From NCBI GenBank assembly GCA_964484285.1, contig CAZAEO010000075.1:1-10916 (forward strand): a stretch of DNA of 10,916 nucleotides, given 5' to 3'. This stretch comes from CAZUQP01 sp964484285. GTDB lineage: Bacteria > Pseudomonadota > Gammaproteobacteria > DSM-16500. The notes beneath the pieces are model-generated. The model did not search any database. It saw only the letters and a program-made list of their open reading frames with translations, and was not told the origin of the DNA. This document shows, piece after piece, positions 1 through 5,523 of the stretch. Numbering within the stretch: position 1 is the stretch's first letter; every line of letters starts with the position of its first letter. A program made the position numbers and the translations under genes.

Positions 1-60
1 TAAATACCAAATTGGAGGTGTTTATTTATGACACATGTTCACCGGACAGTAGTGGGACAG
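1..60 (+). other. Possible 3' end of a transposase gene and insertion-sequence end
   Basis: The first bases, read in frame 2, give KYQIGGVYL followed by TGA (29-31). They are followed by a 'tgttcaccggaca'-type sequence (37-49), which resembles the outer end of some IS3/IS481-like elements. This is recollection of style, not a match I can verify. Only nine codons are visible and the other end of any element lies outside the window. The alternative is ordinary intergenic DNA. Confidence 0.2.
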
Positions 61-115
61 GCTCAGGATGACACAGATCTATATTATTGTCATCCTGAGC
101 GTGAGCGAAGGACCT
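61..115. repeat. Palindromic dispersed-type repeat
   Basis: There is a perfect 13-bp inverted repeat: GCTCAGGATGACA at 61-73 and TGTCATCCTGAGC at 88-100, with a 14-base loop. The right arm continues into 'gtgagcgaaggacct' (101-115). The unit 'tgtcatcctgagcg..agcgaagga' is a repeat type seen in intergenic regions of many bacterial genomes. It abuts the stop codon of the minus-strand gene at 116, so it lies just downstream of that gene. No T-run follows either arm, so it is unlikely to be a simple terminator. Confidence 0.6.
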
Positions 116-586
116 CTAATGGGCGCGCGAAGGTGAAAAATTCGGGCTGTAGGTTACTAATTCTAGTTTTGCGTTGGAGGAACCTTGGTCACGTTCAGTC
201 ATGCTAGCAGGCGTATCGCGGAAATAGAGATATGCTGTTCCAGCAACCACGGCAGCAGCTATAACAAGTATTGTAGTAGATGAAACGCCCATGAATAGGG
301 CGGATGATTTGCAAAATTCGCTTAATAACTCACGCGCTTTTTCTAAATGGGCTTGTGTGTCAGAGCCTAATGATGCGCTCACGTTAAAAAAAGTGGGTAA
401 TCCGGGAAGAGGAATCTGATCGGTCGGCACCTGTATGTTGAAAGAGGTTGATGTGGCTGGGGGTATGATAGATGCGCATTTTTTTGCTGCTTCTTTTGCT
501 ATGTAAAATGTAGCTCCAATACCTGTGCCAACAATGCCCAGTGCGCTTAGTACAAAACCAGTCGTTGCTTTTTTGCCTAATCCCAT
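116..586 (-). CDS. Small two-membrane-segment protein of unknown function
   Basis: A 156-residue protein that I do not recognise. Two hydrophobic segments are visible, at about residues 10-31 and 97-121. They flank a proline- and Ser/Thr-rich loop of roughly 65 residues (IIPPATSTSFNIQVP...) and a short predicted helix with two of the protein's Cys residues (AHLEKARELLSEFCKSS includes one). The C-terminal tail of about 34 residues is polar. With Lys at the N-terminus, a topology with both ends in the cytoplasm and the loop outside is plausible. The start is supported by an AAGGAA ribosome site about 8 bases upstream of the ATG. A likely promoter lies at 628-656. It is transcribed in the same direction as fabV but separated by 120 bases. 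The gene ends exactly where the palindromic repeat begins. A secreted effector or phage/mobile cargo cannot be excluded; nothing visible decides this. Confidence 0.65.
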   Translation of the reverse strand: MGLGKKATTGFVLSALGIVGTGIGATFYIAKEAAKKCASIIPPATSTSFNIQVPTDQIPLPGLPTFFNVSASLGSDTQAHLEKARELLSEFCKSSALFMGVSSTTILVIAAAVVAGTAYLYFRDTPASMTERDQGSSNAKLELVTYSPNFSPSRAH

Positions 587-627
587 GTGCTTACTTTCCT
601 TTATGTAAAATGTTTTAAAAGGCTTGC

Positions 628-656
628 ATTATTTCACGATGCATTAAGCGAAGCAA
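628..656 (-). promoter_or_regulatory. Candidate sigma-70 promoter for the two-TM protein gene
   Basis: On the minus strand there is TTGCTT (-35, 651-656), a 17-base spacer, then AATAAT (-10, 628-633). The -10 matches five of six consensus bases and the -35 three of six. The predicted start falls about 35 bases upstream of the ATG at 586, leaving room for the AAGGAA ribosome site. This suggests the gene is not simply read through from fabV. Confidence 0.4.
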
Positions 657-706
657 TTTAAATTTTTTCTTGTTTGGGGCCATGTCTCTGTTTTCCAACC
701 TATTCT

Positions 707-1891
707 TTATAATATAGATTCAATTTTTACTTCTTGATTTACATCGGCATTATAATCCACATTTTTTGCATTAAATCCAAACAACCGATAAAATTCGTTG
801 CGATATCCTGCAATATCGGTAAGTTGTTCGAGATTTTCTGACGTAATGTGTGGCCAGAGCGCAGTAATTTTTTGTTGTACATCGGACTGCATTTCAAGAT
901 CATCAAGACGAATATACCCATCCGCATCATGTATTAATTGTGCGCCGTATATATTTTTAAATAATCGGTACATTTGTTCAATGCATCCTTCATGTGTACC
1001 TTTTTCTTTCATGATTTTAAATAACAAAGAAATATATAAAGGCACTACGGGTATGGCCGCACTGGCTTGGGTAACGACGGCTTTGTTAATAGAAATGAGA
1101 GCTTTTCCGTGCAGCGATGCTAATTTTTTATTGATTTTTTCTGTAGATTTATACAAATCATCTTTCGCACGTCCGATGGTTCCTTCTTTGTAGATAGGAA
1201 ATGTTAACTCAGGCCCAATGTAAGAGTACGCAATTGTCTTGACACCATCAGTTAATACATTTTCTTTTGCTAAAAAATCAAGCCACATTTCCCAATCTTC
1301 GCCACCCATGACGGCAATGGTGTTATTAAGTTCATCATCTGTTGCTGCATCTAATGAAATAGATTTCACTTCACCACGGAATACATCTACTGTTTTGCTG
1401 CTATAAGCTTTATTAATCGGTTTCAATACTGAAGAAAACACCTGTCCTGAATCTGGATGTATACGTCGTGGCGACGCTACACTATAGATGATTAAATCAA
1501 TTTGTTTGAGGTCACGGTGAATTAAGTCAGCAGTTTGTTGTTTTATCGCATGCGAAAAAGCATCACCATTAATGCTTTTAGCATAATGCCCTTCACGATG
1601 GGCAATGGTTTCAAAGGCGGCAATATTATACCAGCCCGCACTTGCCGTACGTTTTTCGTCTGCTTCTTTTTCAAAGAATACACCAATGGTATTGGCATTG
1701 GCACCAAAGGTGGCAGCAATTCTACTTGCTAACCCATAGCCAGTGGAGGCGCCAATGACTAATACATTTTTCGGGCCGCTGAATGAAGGCAGTGCTTTGA
1801 TATAGTTAATCTGTTCTTCAACTATGTTGAAGCATCCCGCAGGATGTGCGGTAGTGCAAATAAAACCACGAACTTTTGGTTGTATAATCAT
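707..1891 (-). CDS. fabV: FabV-type trans-2-enoyl-ACP (CoA) reductase
   Basis: FabV catalyses the last, NAD(P)H-dependent step of each fatty-acid elongation cycle in the cytoplasm, reducing trans-2-enoyl-ACP. The protein is 394 residues, the usual family length, and is recognisable end to end. It opens with MIIQPKVRGFICTTAHPAGC, has the Rossmann glycine motif GASTGYG (about 47-53), and contains NGDAFS, YSVASPRR and the VMGGEDW block. The catalytic Tyr-X8-Lys motif YKEGTIGRAK (Tyr234, Lys243) and KAVVTQASAAIP complete it. It ends in the family's DYNADV tail. The frame stays open to 1954 and another ATG lies at 1903. I chose the ATG at 1889-1891 because family members begin MII(K/Q)PK at that point. 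The ribosome site is weak at all three starts. FabV enzymes are known to be poorly inhibited by triclosan. No other fatty-acid genes are adjacent. Confidence 0.95.
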   Translation of the reverse strand: MIIQPKVRGFICTTAHPAGCFNIVEEQINYIKALPSFSGPKNVLVIGASTGYGLASRIAATFGANANTIGVFFEKEADEKRTASAGWYNIAAFETIAHREGHYAKSINGDAFSHAIKQQTADLIHRDLKQIDLIIYSVASPRRIHPDSGQVFSSVLKPINKAYSSKTVDVFRGEVKSISLDAATDDELNNTIAVMGGEDWEMWLDFLAKENVLTDGVKTIAYSYIGPELTFPIYKEGTIGRAKDDLYKSTEKINKKLASLHGKALISINKAVVTQASAAIPVVPLYISLLFKIMKEKGTHEGCIEQMYRLFKNIYGAQLIHDADGYIRLDDLEMQSDVQQKITALWPHITSENLEQLTDIAGYRNEFYRLFGFNAKNVDYNADVNQEVKIESIL

Positions 1892-2024
1892 GATGATATC
1901 CATTAAAACAGGCTTTTCGATGGCAAAAAGTCTAACAGAAAAAAACAGTAACATGATAGGAAATGTTGCTTAGCATGGCAAAATAGATTGAAATATACCG
2001 TTTTGTGTTTTGGTGAGGCAAGAA

Positions 2025-3227
2025 ATGAAAAGAACGGTAGAAACAGATATAGCAATTATCGGCGGCGGTATAGCTGGTTTGTGGTTACTGAATCAATTGC
2101 AGCAGCAAGGTTTTTCTACCATTTTATTGGAATCTGCTGCGTTAGGCGGAGCGCAAACTCATAAGGCTCAAGGCATTATTCATGGCGGAATGAAATATGC
2201 ATTACAAGGAGCAATAACATCTGCATTTGATGTAATCGCAAACATGCCATCTGTTTGGCAGGCGTGTCTTTGTGGGGAAGGTGAAATTGATTTGCGTCGT
2301 GTTCCTGTTTTATCTTCGCATCAATCTCTTTGGACATCGGGAACATTAACTGCAAAATTAGCTGGATTTTTTGCAAGCATAGCGTTGAAAGGGAACATAA
2401 AATTATTAACTGGATTAGAGCCCGAATTTCCTACCATTTTTAAAAGTCCGCAATTTAGTGGCAAAGTCTATTCTTTAAATGAAATCGTAATAGATGTTCA
2501 TGCGTTGATTCGAGAATTGGTTAAGCCAAACCAAGATGTTATTTTTAAAATTGATTCTATGCGCGAATTGCAATTTGACGAACAACGCAATCTTGTTTCA
2601 TGTGAAATTCAAGCAGTGCCCATGCAATCATTACAGATAAAAGCAAAAAAATATATTTTTACTGCAGGCAGCGGAAACCAATTTATTTTAGAAAAAATGA
2701 GATATTCAAAAATTAAAATGCAATCACGTCCATTACATATGGTGATTGTTAAACATGATTTTCCATATGAAGTATTTGCACATTGTTTGGGATTAAGTTC
2801 TGTGCCGCGGTTATCGATTACTACGCATCATGCAGCAGATGGAAAAACTATTTGGTATATCGGCGGCCAACTTGCTGAAGAAGGTGTACAACGTGATTCC
2901 GCTTTGCAAATTAACATAGCGCGCAAAGAACTGCAGGAAGTATTTCCGTGGTTAGATTTTTCTACTGCAGAATTCGCTAGTTTCTTGGTGAATCGTGCTG
3001 AAGCATTGCAAGCGGGCAGGAAACGGCCTGATTCTTGTTTTATGGAAGAAATAGGCAATTGCATTATTGCTTGGCCTACAAAGTTAGCGCTTGCACCTTT
3101 ATTAGCGGATAAAATCATGCAATGTTTACAGCATAATCAATTAAAGCCTGGCAAAATAGATATTCGCGAATTGCGCGCATGGCCCATGCCTACGTTTGCA
3201 CGCCCGATCTGGGATCAACTTTTATGA
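2025..3227 (+). CDS. FAD-dependent oxidoreductase, DAO / glycerol-3-phosphate dehydrogenase-like
   Basis: A 400-residue flavoprotein of the DAO superfamily. The N-terminal dinucleotide-binding motif is IIGGGIAGL (GxGxxG at 13-18), with the acidic Glu36 ending the second strand (TILLES). QGIIHGGMKYAL (from about 49) is the FAD-contact region typical of GlpA/GlpD/LhgO-like enzymes, and FTAGSGN and AWPTKLALAPLLADKI form the C-terminal FAD contacts. No membrane segment or signal peptide is seen, so it is cytoplasmic or peripheral. The frame can start at TTG 2010, but GAGG at 2014-2017 sits 7 bases before the ATG at 2025, which I prefer. The stop overlaps the start of the aldo/keto reductase (ATGA), so the two should be co-translated and may act on one metabolite. 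The substrate cannot be read from the sequence; a 2-hydroxyacid, glycerol phosphate or amino acid are all possible. Confidence 0.85.
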   Translation: MKRTVETDIAIIGGGIAGLWLLNQLQQQGFSTILLESAALGGAQTHKAQGIIHGGMKYALQGAITSAFDVIANMPSVWQACLCGEGEIDLRRVPVLSSHQSLWTSGTLTAKLAGFFASIALKGNIKLLTGLEPEFPTIFKSPQFSGKVYSLNEIVIDVHALIRELVKPNQDVIFKIDSMRELQFDEQRNLVSCEIQAVPMQSLQIKAKKYIFTAGSGNQFILEKMRYSKIKMQSRPLHMVIVKHDFPYEVFAHCLGLSSVPRLSITTHHAADGKTIWYIGGQLAEEGVQRDSALQINIARKELQEVFPWLDFSTAEFASFLVNRAEALQAGRKRPDSCFMEEIGNCIIAWPTKLALAPLLADKIMQCLQHNQLKPGKIDIRELRAWPMPTFARPIWDQLL

Positions 3228-4063
3228 TGCCAAAAATATCTCTGGGTAGTTCTGGAATGTTAGTAAGCCGTATTGGTTTAGGCACGGTGAAATTAGGCCG
3301 CAATCAAAGCGTACACTACCCTGCTCACTTTGAATTGCCAAGCGATCGAGAAATTAACGAGTTGTTATTTCTAACACAAGAATTAGGAATTAATTTGCTC
3401 GACACTGCGCCTGCTTACGGAAGCAGCGAAGAACGTTTAGGTAAATTGCTAAAAGAAAAACGCAAAGATTGGATTTTGTGTACCAAAGTGGGCGAAACAT
3501 GTGTAGAGGGTCAATCTCATTTTGATTTTTCAAGAGAAGCGGTACGTCGCAGTATTGAGCGCAGTTTAAAACGACTGAATACAGATTATCTCGATATTGT
3601 ATTAGTTCACTCAAATGGCGAAGACAATAAGATTATTGAAGAAAGTCCTGTGCTAGCGATATTACAAGAATGCAAACAGGCAGGATTGATTCGCGCATAT
3701 GGCATGTCGACCAAAACAGTTGCAGGAGGAATGTTGGCTGTTGATCAGGTTGATGTAGTGATGGTGACGTATAATCCTATTCAAACGGAAGAGCAATCAG
3801 TCATTGCTTACGCACAGCAAAAAAATAAAGGAATACTGATTAAAAAAGCACTAGCGAGCGGTCATATCGATAAAATTTCTGTTGCAGAGCCAATACAGAT
3901 GGCGATGAATTTTATTTTCTGCGAACCAGGAGTCAGTAGTGTTATTGTGGGCACGTTGAATCAAAAACATCTTTATTTTAATGTAAAATGCGTATTAGCT
4001 GCGTTAGAAAAACAAGCCTTGATGAAACGAAGTTTCATCAAGGCTTGTTTGCATGACAAATGA
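3224..4063 (+). CDS. Aldo/keto reductase family protein
   Basis: A 279-residue NADPH-dependent (beta/alpha)8-barrel reductase. It has the N-terminal LGSSGMLVSRIGLGTVKLG signature, and the catalytic tetrad appears intact: Asp60 and Tyr65 in LLDTAPAYGSSEERLG, Lys88 in WILCTKVG and His129 in DIVLVHSNG. The C-terminal VSSVIVGTLNQKHL corresponds to the cofactor-phosphate-binding region. The frame is open from 3179, but family members begin near MPKISLG. ATG 3224 overlaps the stop of the oxidoreductase, with GGGA about 9 bases upstream; ATG 3227 is an equal alternative. The last 17 codons (4010-4063, KQALMKRSFIKACLHDK) coincide with a perfect hairpin, so the C-terminal tail is written by a terminator. 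The substrate is unknown. Pairing with an FAD oxidoreductase suggests a two-step conversion. Confidence 0.9.
   Translation: MMPKISLGSSGMLVSRIGLGTVKLGRNQSVHYPAHFELPSDREINELLFLTQELGINLLDTAPAYGSSEERLGKLLKEKRKDWILCTKVGETCVEGQSHFDFSREAVRRSIERSLKRLNTDYLDIVLVHSNGEDNKIIEESPVLAILQECKQAGLIRAYGMSTKTVAGGMLAVDQVDVVMVTYNPIQTEEQSVIAYAQQKNKGILIKKALASGHIDKISVAEPIQMAMNFIFCEPGVSSVIVGTLNQKHLYFNVKCVLAALEKQALMKRSFIKACLHDK
4010..4050. terminator. Bidirectional hairpin terminator inside the end of the aldo/keto reductase gene
   Basis: There is a perfect 19-bp inverted repeat (4010-4028 with 4032-4050) around a 3-base loop. On the minus strand the stem is followed by TTGTTTTTC, a good U-tract, 42 bases after the stop of the DUF2147 gene. 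On the plus strand the stem ends in TTGTTT, a weaker tract. It separates the convergent plus-strand oxidoreductase/reductase pair from the DUF2147 gene. Confidence 0.8.
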
Positions 4064-4092
4064 AGAATGCCGCTCGATTCGAAATTTGTTGC

Positions 4093-4542
4093 CTATTCTC
4101 TCATCCAAGTCTGTGTTCGCCAAAAGATACCCCAATAGCCGCGTACTTTTAGTTTTGCGCCATTATCAGTTGGTGTGAGAGAAGCGCGATAAATTTTTCC
4201 TTCTTTAGTATCTAAGATTTGGCCATTAGTCCAGCTGCCGTCTCTTTGTGGAACAAAACCCCATAAAAATGTTAATCCCATTACAGGTTTGCCTTTAAGA
4301 CTGCCTGGACATTTATCACAACGATCGGCGGGAGTACGTCCTGGTCCAGGAAAGATTTTTATAACTTTTCCATATAATTTTCCATTTTGTTCAAAAATTT
4401 GAATCTTACCTGTGCGCATTTGAGTTTTATCGCTTATCGTGATCCATGTTCCTACCGGTGTCATTTTATTATCTGCTGCATAAGCCGTTGTAATAAACAT
4501 GAATGTGAGGAAAATCATAGAAATAAAATATTTTATTGACAT
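4093..4542 (-). CDS. Secreted DUF2147 family protein
   Basis: A 149-residue protein whose first 22 residues form a Sec signal peptide (MSIKYFISMIF..., cleavage after TAYA). The mature part therefore lies in the periplasm or outside. It shows the DUF2147 landmarks: an opening PVGTWITISD strand, KLYGKVIKIF, KGKPVMGLTFLWGF, WTNGQILDTKEGKIYRA and the closing KLKVRGYWGIFWRTQTWMR. The family is lipocalin-like in appearance and has no established reaction. A DRCDKCPG segment holds two Cys that could form a disulfide. The frame extends to 4572, but the ATG at 4542 gives a clean signal peptide and has AAGGAG 9 bases upstream. Transcription appears to end at the 4010-4050 hairpin. Confidence 0.88.
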   Translation of the reverse strand: MSIKYFISMIFLTFMFITTAYAADNKMTPVGTWITISDKTQMRTGKIQIFEQNGKLYGKVIKIFPGPGRTPADRCDKCPGSLKGKPVMGLTFLWGFVPQRDGSWTNGQILDTKEGKIYRASLTPTDNGAKLKVRGYWGIFWRTQTWMRE

Positions 4543-4567
4543 GGTGGCATTCTCCTTGGCGTGTAAG

Positions 4568-4596
4568 ATCATAAGATACTCTATCAGTTTAGCTAA
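4568..4596 (-). promoter_or_regulatory. Candidate promoter of the DUF2147 gene
   Basis: Minus-strand TATGAT (-10, 4568-4573; five of six bases) follows TTAGCT (-35, 4591-4596; three of six) at a 17-base spacing. The predicted start lies about 20 bases before the ATG at 4542, just upstream of the AAGGAG ribosome site. Further upstream lie a GCTAGG/CCTAGC inverted repeat (4611-4616, 4627-4632) and two CATAAGCA direct repeats 11 bases apart. Confidence 0.35.
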
Positions 4597-4631
4597 AATG
4601 ATATAACGTTGCTAGGGTAGCCCATTCCTAG

Positions 4632-4650
4632 CATAAGCACCCCATAAGCA
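4632..4650. repeat. Pair of CATAAGCA direct repeats, one helical turn apart
   Basis: CATAAGCA occurs at 4632-4639 and again at 4643-4650, so the copies are 11 bases apart and face the same side of the helix. They sit in the 155-base gap between the DUF2147 start and the end of the cNMP-fold gene. They could be regulator half-sites or chance in AT-rich DNA. Confidence 0.25.
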
Positions 4651-4697
4651 AATCTTGAGCGTAACGAAAAACTTTGATTTTTTATTATACGGCATGA

Positions 4698-5174
4698 TTA
4701 TTCTACAGGCGATTTACCGCGCGGGGTCCATTTTATATTTAAAAACTTTTCTGCACTTTGACGCATGACTTCATCAACATGCGGAAAGGTGAGCGCAAAA
4801 CCATGGAAGGTTGCTACACTTAAGCGGAGTAATACGGCTACCGATTTAGCGATCACTGTTGCTGTTCGTTCTCCTGATAAGGAATAAAACCCTTTTTCAT
4901 TTAGCCCAATAGCATCACCGGTGCTTAATGTGGTGACTGACTTGAGCTCCTGTTTGTTACTTAGATCAGGTTGTTTAACGTCAACGGTTCCACTCGCAAT
5001 GATATAAACGCTATCAACGGGTTCGCCTACTTTAACAATGGTTTCTCCAGCAGCAAATTGCCTTTCAATTAATAATTCGGTAAGCGTCTCAATTTCTTTA
5101 TCAGTCAATTCAGTAAAACAAGGCTGTTGTTTGAGTAATGCTTTTTTGGTTTTTAAGTCAACTTGTTGGGTCAT
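4698..5174 (-). CDS. Stand-alone cyclic-nucleotide-binding-fold protein with altered phosphate-binding cassette
   Basis: A 158-residue soluble protein consisting almost wholly of one cNMP-binding (Crp-like) beta-roll at about residues 12-145. It shows FTELTDKEIETLTELL, FAAGETIVKVGEPVDSVYIIASGTVDV and then the cassette GDAIGLNEKGFYSLSGERTATV (86-107). There is no helix-turn-helix or other output domain. In canonical cAMP sites the cassette reads GE(L/I)A...R; here the Glu position is Leu91, while the Arg (Arg103) is kept. Ligand binding may be lost or changed, with Glu93 a possible substitute. The ATG has a GAGA-type ribosome site. It lies 47 bases downstream of the lipoprotein gene on the same strand and may be co-transcribed with it. 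Its partner is unknown; a signalling or scaffold role is inference only. Confidence 0.85.
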   Translation of the reverse strand: MTQQVDLKTKKALLKQQPCFTELTDKEIETLTELLIERQFAAGETIVKVGEPVDSVYIIASGTVDVKQPDLSNKQELKSVTTLSTGDAIGLNEKGFYSLSGERTATVIAKSVAVLLRLSVATFHGFALTFPHVDEVMRQSAEKFLNIKWTPRGKSPVE

Positions 5175-5221
5175 ATTTCTCTCGCAAATCGACGTAGTGG
5201 ATTTCTACGCATTTTCCAGGA

Positions 5222-5485
5222 TTAACAACTTCCTCTTCTTGAAGGATCATCACAATATTTTTCTACTTGATCTAAGCATTCATGATAATTATCACAGGGT
5301 GTACAGGGGATGCAAGGCGAAGCTTGTAAACATTTTTTTGCTTTGCATGGCGAACGATGGTTACATTGATTTGTTTGATAGCAATAGCTGCTACTGTAGT
5401 AACACACTCCGCCTCTATAAGTAGGATTAGAGCTGCAGCTGGTTAAAAGCACTAGGCAGATAACAAAAAAAAGATTTTTTTTCAT
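5222..5485 (-). CDS. Small cysteine-rich lipoprotein
   Basis: An 87-residue precursor with a short signal peptide (MKKNLFFVICLVLL) and a lipobox LTSC, giving lipidation at Cys17 and a 71-residue mature protein. Eleven further Cys occur at 28, 35, 41, 47, 52, 58, 61, 64, 70, 78 and 87, including a CxxCxxC run (58-64). The rest is polar and rich in Ser, Pro, Tyr and Asn. Ser at +2 favours the outer membrane if the usual sorting rule holds. In the oxidising periplasm this pattern suggests a disulfide-knotted small domain; metal binding is an alternative. A GGAG site lies 6-7 bases before the ATG. It is transcribed in the same direction as the minor pilin operon, 38 bases after the MshP-like gene, so it may belong with the pilus. 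I do not recognise a family. Confidence 0.8.
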   Translation of the reverse strand: MKKNLFFVICLVLLTSCSSNPTYRGGVCYYSSSYCYQTNQCNHRSPCKAKKCLQASPCIPCTPCDNYHECLDQVEKYCDDPSRRGSC

Positions 5486-5503
5486 GTCAATCTCCGTTTA
5501 GAT

Positions 5504-5512
5504 AATATAACA
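5504..5512 (-). promoter_or_regulatory. Candidate extended -10 promoter of the lipoprotein gene
   Basis: Minus-strand TGTTATATT (TGn plus TATATT, five of six -10 bases) lies just upstream of the lipoprotein ribosome site. No good -35 is seen, which is normal for extended -10 promoters. The leader would be very short (about 12 bases). If real, the lipoprotein and cNMP-fold genes can be expressed apart from the pilin operon. Confidence 0.3.
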
Positions 5513-5523
5513 ATAAAACAGAA

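Noticed and set aside
28..207. A 59-codon plus-strand frame (ATG 28) with a strong GGAGGT ribosome-like site 8 bases upstream.
   Set aside because: It reads straight through the palindromic repeat and antisense to the end of the two-TM protein gene, and its peptide (Arg/His/Cys-rich) looks non-coding. The GGAGGT may just be Gly codons of an upstream gene's tail.
798..1193. A 131-codon plus-strand frame antisense to fabV.
   Set aside because: fabV is certain by family match over its whole length; the antisense peptide has no recognisable pattern.
5193..5215. CGTAG/CTACG mini-hairpin between the lipoprotein and cNMP-fold genes as a terminator.
   Set aside because: The stem is only 5 bp and no T-run follows on the minus strand.
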